The notes: generated from the sequence alone by a model not told the origin. 33,648 nucleotides of DNA from Clostridiales bacterium (GCA_012518465.1 JAAYSD010000102.1:1-33648); one strand, 5' to 3'; shown: positions 24,655 to 33,648, counted from the stretch's first letter. Numbers and translations are program-made.

Positions 24655-25791
24655 ATGGCAGTAATTGATCGAATTAAATTTGACGGATTAAAATCTAGAG
24701 ATTGGCTAGTTTACAAGCATCCTACGGAAACGATTGTTCGTGGCGCTCAGCTCGTTGTAGGCGAGGGTCAAGCAGCTATTTTTGTGAAAAGTGGTAGAAT
24801 TTTAGATTTGTTTAATGCTGGTACATACACTCTTGATGCAGAAAATTTACCTTTGCTGCAAGGCTTTTTAAATATTCCTTTTGGGGGAAAGACTCCGTTA
24901 ACCGCTGAAATATACTATATAAATATCACATCTAAGCTTGATGTCGCTTGGGGAACTTCTGACCCGATTCAGCTCATTGACCCTAAATATAATATAAAAT
25001 TACGTGTTCGTGCCTTTGGGCAAATGGGCATGAAGGTTAATGATTATGCTCTTTTTTTAAGGGAACTTATTGGTGTTATGTCTCCTCGTGAAATGGTGAG
25101 AATAGATAATATAGCATCTTATTTTAAAGGACTTATTATCCAGAAAATGAAGTCAATTATCGCTGAAGTAATTATAAAACAAAAGATATCAGCACTTGAA
25201 ATTTCTGCTGAAATTGATAGAATTGCTGAATTATCCAGAGAAAAAATTACTCCAACTATTGAGCAGTTTGGTTTAAAAGTAATAAACTTTTTTATAAAAT
25301 CAATTAACTTTCCCGATGAGGATTTTGAAGAAATTAATCAAATCCTAAGCGACAAGGCGGAATTTGAAATTATGGGCGATTCACGCTATGCTGTTAAACG
25401 CTCCTTCGATGTTTATGAAGGTGCTGCTAATAATGAAAGTGGTGTGGCAGGTGCTTTTGCTGCAGGTGGTATGGGCCTTGGCATTGGTGCTTCAATAGGT
25501 GCTAACGCACAGCAGACCTTTGCCGATACTTCATCAGATGCAGTTATTTGCTCCAAATGCCATTTTAGAAATAAAGCAGGAGCAAAGTTCTGCTCACAAT
25601 GCGGCAGCAGTTTTATAGAAAAGTCTACTCAGGTAAAAATCTGCCCTGAGTGTAAGATGGAAAATTCTCCTGATGCCAATTTCTGTTATAATTGTGGCAA
25701 GGAAATTAAAGAGCTGAAATGTTCTAATTGTGGTGCTAAATTAAATACGGGAGCAAGATTTTGTTCCTCCTGTGGAAAGGAAGTAGAGTAA
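24655..25791 (+). CDS. SPFH-domain protein with C-terminal zinc ribbons (YdjI-like)
   Basis: The protein has 378 residues. Residues ~1-250 resemble the SPFH/band-7-like domain of B. subtilis YdjI ('virion core protein' family): IKFDGLKSRDWLVYKHPTE, VVGEGQAAIFVKSGRI, FNAGTYTLDAENLPLLQGF. A Gly/Ala-rich linker follows at about 260-285. Three four-Cys zinc ribbons end the protein (about 299-317, 329-347, 356-374; each CxxC...CxxC). It starts at ATG 24655; an ATG four bases earlier is out of frame. The stop overlaps the next ATG. Such proteins associate with membranes; B. subtilis YdjI takes part in an envelope-stress complex, but that role is not shown here. Confidence 0.85.
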   Translation: MAVIDRIKFDGLKSRDWLVYKHPTETIVRGAQLVVGEGQAAIFVKSGRILDLFNAGTYTLDAENLPLLQGFLNIPFGGKTPLTAEIYYINITSKLDVAWGTSDPIQLIDPKYNIKLRVRAFGQMGMKVNDYALFLRELIGVMSPREMVRIDNIASYFKGLIIQKMKSIIAEVIIKQKISALEISAEIDRIAELSREKITPTIEQFGLKVINFFIKSINFPDEDFEEINQILSDKAEFEIMGDSRYAVKRSFDVYEGAANNESGVAGAFAAGGMGLGIGASIGANAQQTFADTSSDAVICSKCHFRNKAGAKFCSQCGSSFIEKSTQVKICPECKMENSPDANFCYNCGKEIKELKCSNCGAKLNTGARFCSSCGKEVE

Positions 25792-26231
25792 TGGGAGAGT
25801 ATAAACGTGGCAACCCTACTGCCGGCTTAGGCAGCATAATAGGTGGTATTTTATCTCTATTTTTTGCAGGTATAATAATATTTGTTATGGCTGTAATAAT
25901 AGAAATCACTCAGTTTGAATCAGGCGTGGCAGCTATTGTATTTACATCAATCAATCTGTTTATAATCACAGCACTTGCTTTTTCATCTTACTTTTTAGCT
26001 AAAAAAACTACTATGGTTTGTATGACTAATTTGTGGACAGTAACAGCTTTATATACGATTATTGGAATTGTTCATATGGCTGTAAAAATTAGTGAAGCAG
26101 CTGCAATGTGGTATATTTTATTTCATTTAATATTGTTATTTGTTTATCTACTTATTGTTGCACCAATTATTTTGTCTGGAATAAGGCAAAATGCTTATAG
26201 AAAAGAAAATTATGATAAAAGCGAGGTATAG
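25791..26231 (+). CDS. Small polytopic membrane protein of unknown function
   Basis: The 146 residues from ATG 25791 overlap the previous stop (TAATG); in-frame codons upstream lie inside the zinc-ribbon gene. Four hydrophobic segments are seen (about residues 14-38, 46-66, 76-97, 105-128), with a short polar N-terminus and a basic C-terminus. I do not recognise a family. Tight coupling to the SPFH gene and to the TM2 gene suggests they work together at the membrane. Confidence 0.75.
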   Translation: MGEYKRGNPTAGLGSIIGGILSLFFAGIIIFVMAVIIEITQFESGVAAIVFTSINLFIITALAFSSYFLAKKTTMVCMTNLWTVTALYTIIGIVHMAVKISEAAAMWYILFHLILLFVYLLIVAPIILSGIRQNAYRKENYDKSEV

Positions 26232-26234
26232 TCT

Positions 26235-26663
26235 ATGAGTGCAAACGTTTGTCCACAATGTGGTGCTCCTATTGAATCAGGGATTACTACTTGCAGATAT
26301 TGTGGTGAGCCTATAAATAATGTTCAATCCCAGCAGATACAGGCAGTGCAGCCAAGTGTTGTTCAACAGCCAGTTAATCCATATGCTGCACCTGTTCAAA
26401 ATCAGATGAGATACAATCCTAATTGGCCTATTAAAAACAAAATAGCAGCAGGACTTTTAGCTATTTTTCTTGGTGGATTTGGAATACATAAGTTTTATCT
26501 AGGTAAAGTAGGAATGGGCATTTTATACTTGGTATTTTGTTGGACATATATTCCTGCTCTTATTGGATTTGTTGAAGGAATAATTTATTTAACACAAAGT
26601 GATCATAATTTCTGTGTGAAAAATAAAGTTTTAGTAGAGGGAATGGACAATAGCTTTAAGTAA
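26235..26663 (+). CDS. TM2-domain protein with N-terminal zinc ribbon
   Basis: The protein has 142 residues. A zinc ribbon occupies 6-24 (C6, C9, C20, C23). A Gln/Pro/Val-rich linker runs to about 70. A TM2 domain follows with two helices and the signature GGFGIHKFYLGKVGMGILYL. It starts 3 bp after the membrane gene, and a terminator follows. The zinc ribbon resembles those of the SPFH protein, hinting at a shared assembly. Molecular function of bacterial TM2 proteins is not established. Confidence 0.85.
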   Translation: MSANVCPQCGAPIESGITTCRYCGEPINNVQSQQIQAVQPSVVQQPVNPYAAPVQNQMRYNPNWPIKNKIAAGLLAIFLGGFGIHKFYLGKVGMGILYLVFCWTYIPALIGFVEGIIYLTQSDHNFCVKNKVLVEGMDNSFK

Positions 26664-26673
26664 ATTATCGAAT

Positions 26674-26703
26674 AAAAAACAGTCATTGCTATGGCTGTTT
26701 TTT
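26674..26703 (+). terminator. Terminator of the SPFH/TM2 operon
   Basis: AAAAAACAGTCAT pairs with ATGGCTGTTTTTT (13 pairs, one T-G) around a TGCT loop, ending in a T-run. Confidence 0.85.
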
Positions 26704-26717
26704 ACTATTAATGAGAG

Positions 26718-26746
26718 TTGATTTTTTAAGATAAATATGTTATAAT
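26718..26746 (+). promoter_or_regulatory. Candidate promoter of the Mrp gene
   Basis: TTGATT (26718-26723) and TATAAT (26741-26746) are spaced by 17 bp. The leader of about 140 nt contains an exact 8-bp inverted repeat, CTTATTAC (26818-26825) with GTAATAAG (26849-26856). Confidence 0.65.
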
Positions 26747-26892
26747 AATCAAGCGTTATTATTGGTTTTATATGCTTTTTGTATATTAAATCTAGTTTTG
26801 ATAACTTTTAAATGTGACTTATTACAGTGTTTTGTAAATTTTAAATCAGTAATAAGCATAATCATAAAATATATTTGAAAGGAAGTATTTTT

Positions 26893-27720
26893 ATGAGCGA
26901 TTGCAGTGGAAGCTGTTCTTCCTGTGGAGTTGACGGATGTGGAGATAGAAATCAAGAATCCATGATTAAATCAACTAATGAATTCAGCAATGTTAAAAAA
27001 GTCATTGCTGTAATCAGTGGTAAAGGTGGTGTGGGAAAATCTCTTATTACCTCAATGTTAGCTGTACTTTCACAGAGAAAAGGCTATAAAACAGCTATTC
27101 TCGACGCTGATATAACAGGGCCGTCAATTCCTAGGCTTTTTGGCGTAAAGGAAAAAGCTAGGGGTGATGAAAAATGTATTTACCCCGTGAATACCAAGAC
27201 GGGTATTTCTCTAATGTCGATAAATTTACTTACACAAAATGAAACCGATCCAGTCTTATGGCGTGGTCCTATTATAGGTGGAGTTGTAGGGCAGTTTTGG
27301 ACTGATGTAATCTGGGGGGATATTGACTATATGTTTATAGATATGCCACCGGGAACAGGTGATGTGCCACTTACTGTTTTTCAATCCATACCGGTTGATG
27401 GAATTATTGCTGTTGCCACACCACAGGAGCTTGTTGGTATGATAGCTGAAAAAGCTGTCAATATGGCGTCTAAAATGAATATACCTATATGGGCAATGGT
27501 GGAAAATATGAGCTACATTATTTGTCCTGATTGTCAAAAGCAGCATAGTATATTTGGTGAAAGTCGTGTAGATAAAATTGCTTTAAAACATGGTATTTCA
27601 TATACTGCTAAGCTTCCTATTGACTCTAAGCTCACTGCAGCTTGTGACTCAGGCATGATTGAACTTTTTGATGGAGAGTGGCTTGATTCTATTATGGATA
27701 TGATTGAAAAAAGAAAATAG
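26893..27720 (+). CDS. Mrp/NBP35-family Fe-S carrier ATPase
   Basis: The protein has 275 residues from ATG 26893, preceded by AAAGGAAG. An N-terminal cysteine cluster (C4, C8, C11, C16) resembles that of NBP35-type proteins. Deviant Walker A GKGGVGKS lies at 43-50; DADITGPSIPRLFG, DMPPGTGDVPLTV and the CPDC metal site (C211, C214) follow. Known members bind a labile 4Fe-4S cluster at the dimer interface and transfer it to apoproteins. There is no MIP18/DUF59 domain. Transcribed alone. Confidence 0.93.
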   Translation: MSDCSGSCSSCGVDGCGDRNQESMIKSTNEFSNVKKVIAVISGKGGVGKSLITSMLAVLSQRKGYKTAILDADITGPSIPRLFGVKEKARGDEKCIYPVNTKTGISLMSINLLTQNETDPVLWRGPIIGGVVGQFWTDVIWGDIDYMFIDMPPGTGDVPLTVFQSIPVDGIIAVATPQELVGMIAEKAVNMASKMNIPIWAMVENMSYIICPDCQKQHSIFGESRVDKIALKHGISYTAKLPIDSKLTAACDSGMIELFDGEWLDSIMDMIEKRK

Positions 27721-27855
27721 ACAATGCACACCATTACAGGTGGTGTGAATGTTGCACATAGCAGCATTTAGTGGTGTGTCGGTAAATAATTCAATTATGT
27801 TAAATTGATTGCTTGTATTAAGCTTAATAAAACGGTATTGGTATCAGTATATTTT

Positions 27856-27887
27856 AAACAGCTATGGTTTTTCATAGCTGTTTTTTT
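27856..27887 (+). terminator. Rho-independent terminator after the Mrp gene
   Basis: AAACAGCTATG (27856-27866) pairs perfectly with CATAGCTGTTT (27873-27883), and seven T residues run from 27881 to 27887. Confidence 0.9.
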
Positions 27888-27990
27888 ATCTCATATACAT
27901 TCGTGTATATCTATTTAATGATTTATTCATTAAAAATTTACAAATACTGAAAATCCCTATCTAATGATAAAATAGCAGATTTGCTCCTGA

Positions 27991-28038
27991 AAATGGAACA
28001 ATTGTTCCATTTGAAAAGAAATTTTATGATGATATAAT
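27991..28038 (+). promoter_or_regulatory. Adhesin promoter with 22-bp palindrome
   Basis: A perfect 22-bp palindrome (half-site AAATGGAACAA) spans 27991-28012. It overlaps the first two bases of the -35 TTGAAA (28011-28016), followed by 16 bp and TATAAT (28033-28038). The 5' untranslated region of about 70 nt can form GTGGGT/ATCCAC (28044-28059). The palindrome is a candidate binding site for a dimeric regulator of the surface protein. Confidence 0.75.
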
Positions 28039-28115
28039 GACGAGTGGGTAAGTATCCACGATTATAGACAATAATGGTTATTATTATTCATAAAAAGATA
28101 TATAGGAGGAGAATT

Positions 28116-31100
28116 ATGCATAGTAAGCAGAATGTCAAAAAAACATTTTTGAAAATTCAAGCGTCTTTTTTAGCATTTGTAATTTTCATGTCGATGTTTT
28201 CTTTTGGAGTTGCATTTGGCGCTGAAGTTTTAGATAGTATTGATGACTATATTACAACTACTTTGCCAGATGATTTTGAAGATGTTAAACAAGAGGAAAT
28301 TAAGCTTCAATACAAGGGGAAGGATGGAACTACCAAAACCCTTGATCTAGACAATCCAGTGATTGACAAAGAGGATTTTAAAAACTTAAACTCCTTAAAT
28401 TTAAAATATCAATTTTTCGTTAAAAACCCTCAAAGTGGTGAGATTAGTGAAAGAACGGAATTTATCAAAAGTGGTACAGAATACATACTTTCCACTTTGC
28501 CACTTTCTTTAGATGTAAAGAATGCAAATGGCAATACTGATGATTTTCCGATTATGTCCAGTAGTGGCAGTGAAATTGCTAAGCTGAAATTTGTTAAGCA
28601 TGGTGATGGAACTGATATTGTTATCGTATTTTCAGATTTAGTTGAAGATGAAGGTGAGGGCTACGACCTTAACGGTTTCATTGAGCTGGATATGGATATT
28701 AACAATAATTTTATTGAGGAAGATGGTTCTGACAAAATCGAAATTCCTATGCCTGGAGATGCCGGCAATATTATTATCGATGTAGAAGTGCCAACTGAGG
28801 ACGATAAAAAGCCTACAGGCATAGCTAAATCAAGTGGTGGTGTAAATACTGAAACACGCACTGCAACATGGAATATTACTGTTAGTGGTCCTGATGATAT
28901 GGATTACTTTGGCGGTGTATTGACTGATGTAATAGATACCGAAATATTTGAAAGTGTCAAGCTGTATAGAGGCAGTGGCGGAAATAAAAGTGAAATACCT
29001 GCTAATTCTTATACCTATAATGAATCAACAGGCGAGCTAAACTATGAGATTCCACAAGGTGAAACTAGCAAGACCTTTACTATTGAAACAAAAGTTAAAG
29101 ACGAACTTTTCTTATCTAATGAGCAAATTACAGCTACTAATAAGGTTGTGCTTGAGCAAAAAGATGAAGATTCACCTACATATGAGTTTGAATCTGATGA
29201 ATCAAAGTTAAGCTACACCCCACAGATTATTAGTAAAAACGGTACTAATTATGAAGGAAATAAAATCAAGTGGACAATCACAGGTAATAAGGATAAAATA
29301 AATCTATCCGACGTTGTTATCTCTGATAAGTTTTCCAATGATGTTATTTTTTCAAGCGATGAAGCAATAAGTGTTTCTGTTGGCAGTAAAACTTATAAAA
29401 TTAAAGCTGATGGAGAAACTTCTACTACTGAACCATATGCTGTTTATGAAAACGGGGAGCTAAAAGTATATTTCCCTGGAAGTATTGGGGAAAATTCAAT
29501 TAAGGTAGAATTTATTACTGAGGTTGAGCCAAAGTCTGAAAATAGCAATGATTTTAATTACTTAAATAAAGCTACTATTACAGGAAAGCATGATGGTGAA
29601 GGATTTGGCACAATTGATTCCGATACTATTGGCGTTGGTGTAGCTGATGTTGATGTGCAAAAATCCGGTTCTTTTACTGCTGATGGCAAGAAAAATGCAT
29701 ATATTGATTGGACTGCTGTTTTAGTCAGCAATAAGGAAACTTATACAAAGACTGTTTTTGTTGATAAGCTGCCAAAGTATTTGTCTTATGATAAAGATTC
29801 TATTGTGGTAAAGAAGAGTGGTGTTGTCATTGATTCTAATAACTATCAACTTGAATTTTCAGGTGCATCTTTTGAAAATGAACAAATGACAATTACTTTT
29901 AATGATGAGAACTTTATCGCTAAACAAACAACTATTACATACAAGACTAATATTGATAAGGAATATTATACAAGCAAAGAGTATTTACAAAGCTCAAACG
30001 CATGGGGAAATACCCATAAATTTACTAACACAGCTGAAGTAACTATCTATGATGGAGATAGTCCTAAAGCTGATGATAGCACAACTTCTACGGTTGATGC
30101 TAATAATAAGCTGCTACAAAAATTTAATGAAAGCAGCTTGAAAGCAAGTGAGGATCAGACAAAGCCAAGGTTCGCCTATAAGCTTGAAATAAATAACAAC
30201 AAGTTAGAGCTTGAAAATTTTGTTGTATCCGATGATTTAGATAATATAAAAACTCAGTACGCAACTAAAAATCCTAATGGTGACTGGTATGATGGTTACA
30301 ATCAAATTGATTTGAAGTGGACTTATGTAAAGGATTCAATAAAGGTTGTAAATTCAAATTGGCAGGAAGTTTCTTCAGAAGATTATGCTTTAGATTATGA
30401 TGAAGAGAATAATGAATTGAAGATTAGTTTTGCCGAGTTAAATGACAAGTACATTGTCACCTTTGAAGTAGAGGCTGATGTATCTGAGGTTGAACAGTTT
30501 AATAAAAATGGTAAGTTCAAGGTCGGTGGAAATAAAGTAAATTCAGTTTTTGATTTTGATGGCAAAGAAAGAGAATTTGAAACTAGTTCAACAGACTCAG
30601 GTGAAAAGGAAAATAAGGTCTTAGGTAAGAATGTTGATACCAGTAAAAAATCTAGCTCTCAAATGGAATATAGCTTACAAATAAATCAATATGGCGTCGA
30701 ATTACCTGTTACAACGATTGTAGACCTTCTTCCTAAGGGGTTATCTGTTGATACAGACACATTAAAGCTGTATAAAAATGTAATCGGCAGTGATGGTAAG
30801 TGGGTTACCGGCGAAGAAACAGATTTTGACTATGAATACAGTTTGGATAAGGATACGGGTAGAAATAAGCTTGTTATTACTCTTCCTGAAAATAATGAGC
30901 CCTATGTAATTAAGTTTACAGTTGATGTTGACCCAGAAGAGCTTGAGGGCAATCAAATTTCCAATTCTGTATATTTTGATGGTGATGAGGCTGATTATTC
31001 CAATACCAGCTCGGCAACTGCTTGGATAGACTCAAACTCATTTGGCTCTAACTCTAGCAGGACTACTTTGAATGTTAATAAATTAAGTCAGGTAGGAAAT

Positions 31101-33648
31101 GTTGGACTTGCAAATGCTAGATTCAGTATTTATAGAGTGGCTTCAGGCGAGGGCGATGATGCCGTACTAGAATATGTAAAGTCCAAAGTAAGTAATTATG
31201 AGGGTAAAATAAAGTTTACCGGTTTAAAACGTAATAATACTTATGTATTGATTGAGGAAGAAGCTCCTGCTGAACATAAAATTACGGATGAAGATGGAAT
31301 TACTATTGTAATAACTGATGAGCCAACGATTGAAAAGACAATTGAGAATGCTAAAATTAAAAAGGCACAATGGCAATTAAGTGCTAAGAAAAAGGTTAGC
31401 GGCTTAGAAGCACCAAATGATGTATTTGATTTTGTTGTTGAAGATAAAGATGGAAAAGTCATTTTCAATGGTAAAAATAATTCATCATATAATTCACAGG
31501 GTGAAAGTGATATTGCTTTCACATTAGCTGATGATGTTGAAAAGGATGATGTTTTTGGTGATGGCAAGGTCAAGTATGAAAATGGAAATTTAGTATTCAC
31601 AGATGATCATTATTTTGAAGATGAAGAGCCCATTGATGTTGGCGAGTACAACTTGTACTTGAGAGAGCTTGTTGATGAAGACAAGGATTACTATGCCTAT
31701 GATGAGAAAGTTTATGAAATTAAAATTTCTGTTGTAAATGAAAAGAATAGTGGTGATTTAACTGTTAAAGTTACTTCAGAAATTCAAGGAAGTGAACCGA
31801 ACGATGGTGCTGATGGTGGAATAATTTTCACAAATAAATATTCTTCTAAGGGTACTTTGCAGCTTGAAGATGGCGATAAGATAGTTAAAGGCCATGATTT
31901 CAAGACTGGTGAAAAAGCTGAATTTAACTTCAATGTATATTATGGAAATGAAATTATTGCTACTGGAAAATCAAGTGATTTTGTCAAGGACAGTGCCAAC
32001 AATCAGTATTCAAGTGCTATTGAGTTTACTGAAATCGACTTGAACGAGCTTGGCGGCAAGGGTGAATATGAATTAAGTGTTTTTGAGGACAGCACCGATT
32101 CATTAGCTGGATTTGAGTACGATGAAAGCGAATATAGAATTAGCTTTACAGTTGATGATGATAATAAAGGCAAGTTATTTGTAAAAGATTTTAAAATTAC
32201 AAAAAATAGCTCCGAAGTCGAGGACATTGAATTTGTAAATGAATATGTTCTTGAAGATATTGAAAAAGAACTAAGTGGTAAGAAAACTCTTAATAATACT
32301 GAGCTTAAGGCAGGCGACTTTACATTCATCAGAGAGCTTGTTAAGCTTGTTGACGGAAAATATGAAGTAGTTGACAGTCAGTATAATGAAGAAGTAACTA
32401 ATAGTGTTAATGGGGAATTTAAATTCTCTAATATTAGATTTACTCAGGAACAAGCAGGCAGCAGCTTTACATTCAGAATTACTGAAAAGAATGATGAAAA
32501 GCCTGGATATGAGTATGATAATTCAGTTTACTATATTACTTATAATGTAGTGGATAATTTTGTTAAAGGTGTGCTTGAAGTAACTGAAAGCATTGTAAAA
32601 GCTGATATAAACGGAAATATTATTTCTGATGGTGTTAGCGAAATTGCATTTACTAATGAATATAATGCAAGTGGCAGTATTGTTATTTCAGCGAGTAAGT
32701 CATTCTTTAATTCACGTACTAAAGATGTACTTGATAAAATTTCCGAAAGGGAATTTAAAGCTGAAGAGTTTGAATTTAAGCTTGAGCTTTATGAAAATGA
32801 TGAGCTAGTAAAGACAATTACAGCTAAAAATGATGCAGATGGAATTATTGTATTTGATGCGATTGAATTTGATATTCATGACCTTGCAAATAAGTATACT
32901 GTAAAAATCAGTGAAATTGCTGATTCTAGTAAAAAAGGCGTGGTGTTCAGCGATATAGCTTATAATGGTGAGCTTTCAATTACTGATAAGGGAAATGGTG
33001 AGCTTGATGTTAAGGCAGTTTTCGAGGAAGAAAAGCTTGAATTTGTAAACTATTATTATGCTGAGCCTAGGAATATTGCATTTATAGCTGATAAGATTTT
33101 AGACGGTGGTGCAAATAAGCTTAAGGCAGAACAATTTGAGTTTTCATTAGTTAATAAAGCTAATAATGAAATAATTGAAACTGTAAAAAATGATGCTGAT
33201 GGCAAGATTAATTTCACTGAAATCGAATATACTTTTGAGGATATCGGCACATATAATTACGTTATTTCCGAAGTAATTCCGAGTGATGTGGATAAGCTTT
33301 CCGGATATACCTATGATGAAACGACGTATGAAATTGAAGTGGTAGTAGCTGACAATGGCGACGGAACTTTATCAGTTGTTGCTAATGTTATTACTGATGA
33401 TGGAAAAGTTGCTATTGATGAAGATTCACTAAGCTTTGTCAATACTTATAGAGCGGATGCTTCAATTAAGTTTAAAGGCAATAAAAAGCTTGATGGCAGA
33501 GAACTTGAGGACGGACAATTCACCTTTGTATTAAAGGATTCCGAGGGAAATGTAGTTTCCGAGGTTAAGAATGGTGAAGATGGCAGCTTTGAGTTTGATG
33601 AAATTACATTTACTCAAGCAGATATTGGAAAAACCTTTGTATATACAA
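28116..33648 (+). CDS. Large surface adhesin with SpaA and FctA/Spy0128-like isopeptide domains (3' end outside window)
   Basis: The frame stays open from ATG 28116 (AGGAGGA site) to the window end, at least 1844 residues, so the C-terminus, and any LPXTG anchor, is missing. Residues 1-36 are a signal peptide with a basic start. Residues ~50-980 hold about five modules with a recurring pattern (WNITVSG ~249, KWTITGN ~384, DWTAVLV ~531, YKLEINN ~686, YSLQINQ ~849), similar to Cna/DUF11-type beta-sandwich domains. A SpaA-like domain spans ~982-1080. From ~1084 there are six FctA/Spy0128-like units (starting near 1084, 1246, 1381, 1521, 1653, 1783; last one cut). Each full unit keeps a Lys early, a Glu in the xISE-type strand and an Asn in F(T/V)NxY, the isopeptide triad. 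The protein is very acidic. It is probably cell-wall anchored and binds host or neighbour surfaces. Confidence 0.9.
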   Translation, partial: MHSKQNVKKTFLKIQASFLAFVIFMSMFSFGVAFGAEVLDSIDDYITTTLPDDFEDVKQEEIKLQYKGKDGTTKTLDLDNPVIDKEDFKNLNSLNLKYQFFVKNPQSGEISERTEFIKSGTEYILSTLPLSLDVKNANGNTDDFPIMSSSGSEIAKLKFVKHGDGTDIVIVFSDLVEDEGEGYDLNGFIELDMDINNNFIEEDGSDKIEIPMPGDAGNIIIDVEVPTEDDKKPTGIAKSSGGVNTETRTATWNITVSGPDDMDYFGGVLTDVIDTEIFESVKLYRGSGGNKSEIPANSYTYNESTGELNYEIPQGETSKTFTIETKVKDELFLSNEQITATNKVVLEQKDEDSPTYEFESDESKLSYTPQIISKNGTNYEGNKIKWTITGNKDKINLSDVVISDKFSNDVIFSSDEAISVSVGSKTYKIKADGETSTTEPYAVYENGELKVYFPGSIGENSIKVEFITEVEPKSENSNDFNYLNKATITGKHDGEGFGTIDSDTIGVGVADVDVQKSGSFTADGKKNAYIDWTAVLVSNKETYTKTVFVDKLPKYLSYDKDSIVVKKSGVVIDSNNYQLEFSGASFENEQMTITFNDENFIAKQTTITYKTNIDKEYYTSKEYLQSSNAWGNTHKFTNTAEVTIYDGDSPKADDSTTSTVDANNKLLQKFNESSLKASEDQTKPRFAYKLEINNNKLELENFVVSDDLDNIKTQYATKNPNGDWYDGYNQIDLKWTYVKDSIKVVNSNWQEVSSEDYALDYDEENNELKISFAELNDKYIVTFEVEADVSEVEQFNKNGKFKVGGNKVNSVFDFDGKEREFETSSTDSGEKENKVLGKNVDTSKKSSSQMEYSLQINQYGVELPVTTIVDLLPKGLSVDTDTLKLYKNVIGSDGKWVTGEETDFDYEYSLDKDTGRNKLVITLPENNEPYVIKFTVDVDPEELEGNQISNSVYFDGDEADYSNTSSATAWIDSNSFGSNSSRTTLNVNKLSQVGNVGLANARFSIYRVASGEGDDAVLEYVKSKVSNYEGKIKFTGLKRNNTYVLIEEEAPAEHKITDEDGITIVITDEPTIEKTIENAKIKKAQWQLSAKKKVSGLEAPNDVFDFVVEDKDGKVIFNGKNNSSYNSQGESDIAFTLADDVEKDDVFGDGKVKYENGNLVFTDDHYFEDEEPIDVGEYNLYLRELVDEDKDYYAYDEKVYEIKISVVNEKNSGDLTVKVTSEIQGSEPNDGADGGIIFTNKYSSKGTLQLEDGDKIVKGHDFKTGEKAEFNFNVYYGNEIIATGKSSDFVKDSANNQYSSAIEFTEIDLNELGGKGEYELSVFEDSTDSLAGFEYDESEYRISFTVDDDNKGKLFVKDFKITKNSSEVEDIEFVNEYVLEDIEKELSGKKTLNNTELKAGDFTFIRELVKLVDGKYEVVDSQYNEEVTNSVNGEFKFSNIRFTQEQAGSSFTFRITEKNDEKPGYEYDNSVYYITYNVVDNFVKGVLEVTESIVKADINGNIISDGVSEIAFTNEYNASGSIVISASKSFFNSRTKDVLDKISEREFKAEEFEFKLELYENDELVKTITAKNDADGIIVFDAIEFDIHDLANKYTVKISEIADSSKKGVVFSDIAYNGELSITDKGNGELDVKAVFEEEKLEFVNYYYAEPRNIAFIADKILDGGANKLKAEQFEFSLVNKANNEIIETVKNDADGKINFTEIEYTFEDIGTYNYVISEVIPSDVDKLSGYTYDETTYEIEVVVADNGDGTLSVVANVITDDGKVAIDEDSLSFVNTYRADASIKFKGNKKLDGRELEDGQFTFVLKDSEGNVVSEVKNGEDGSFEFDEITFTQADIGKTFVYT

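Larger units (their letters stand above)
27721..28115 (+). other. Mrp-adhesin intergenic region
   Basis: This 395-bp gap contains a stem just after the Mrp stop (CACACCA 27727-27733 with TGGTGTG 27741-27747; a second TGGTGTG at 27772-27778), a terminator, an AT-rich stretch, and the palindrome-bearing promoter of the adhesin. No gene is evident. Confidence 0.6.

Overview
The window is low-GC Firmicute DNA, most likely from a Clostridia species of the Ruminococcaceae/Oscillospiraceae type; that rank is inferred from gene content and order, not proven. The signs are AT-rich spacers, strong AGGAGG ribosome binding sites, near-consensus SigA promoters (TTGACA-16/17-TATAAT), a zinc-type S14, a zinc-free S4, and a KOW-domain gene between map and infA.

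Layout. (1) 1-453: the 3' end of a large serine recombinase, richer in GC than its surroundings, marking the edge of an integrated mobile element. (2) 455-2770, minus strand: aroF (DAHP synthase) and pta (phosphotransacetylase), each with its own promoter. (3) 2878-3276: a small anchored protein resembling NTF2-fold immunity proteins. (4) 3286-6603, minus strand: a three-gene metal-related operon of a COG0523/CobW GTPase with CxCC motif and Cys/His-rich tail, a fusion of a CobW-like P-loop domain to a UPF0718 (YraQ-type) permease, and a TIGR03943/DUF1980 protein. (5) About 6867-23709: one continuous S10-spc-alpha ribosomal protein cluster in the order rpsJ, rplC, rplD, rplW, rplB, rpsS, rplV, rpsC, rplP, rpmC, rpsQ, rplN, rplX, rplE, rpsZ, rpsH, rplF, rplR, rpsE, rpmD, rplO, secY, adk, map, KOW gene, infA, rpmJ, rpsM, rpsK, rpsD, rpoA, rplQ. 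It ends at a strong bidirectional terminator. (6) 23731-24478, minus strand: an ArsR-family repressor with a BigR/SqrR-like cysteine pair and a rhodanese lipoprotein, probably a persulfide-response pair. (7) 24655-26663: an SPFH/zinc-ribbon protein, a membrane protein and a TM2 protein. (8) 26893-27720: an Mrp/NBP35 Fe-S carrier ATPase. (9) 28116 to the end: an unfinished surface adhesin of at least 1844 residues with a SpaA-type domain and a run of FctA/Spy0128-like isopeptide domains.

The ribosomal cluster gives the most unusual signal. Most junctions are tight or overlapping, but nearly every spacer above about 60 nt carries an inverted repeat. The standout is rpsJ-rplC. It holds a tandem duplication with 76 identical bases, each copy able to fold into a three-way junction. 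A 15-nt direct repeat follows, allowing two mutually exclusive hairpins just before the rplC ribosome binding site. A 20-bp interrupted stem spans the rpsD-rpoA spacer, and a 19-bp interrupted stem lies between rplB and rpsS. These suggest post-transcriptional control or processing points, but no function is shown by sequence alone.

Two other regulatory sites stand out: a perfect 22-bp palindrome over the -10 region of the arsR-type gene, and another perfect 22-bp palindrome touching the -35 of the surface adhesin promoter. No tRNA, rRNA, CRISPR array or complete insertion sequence was found.
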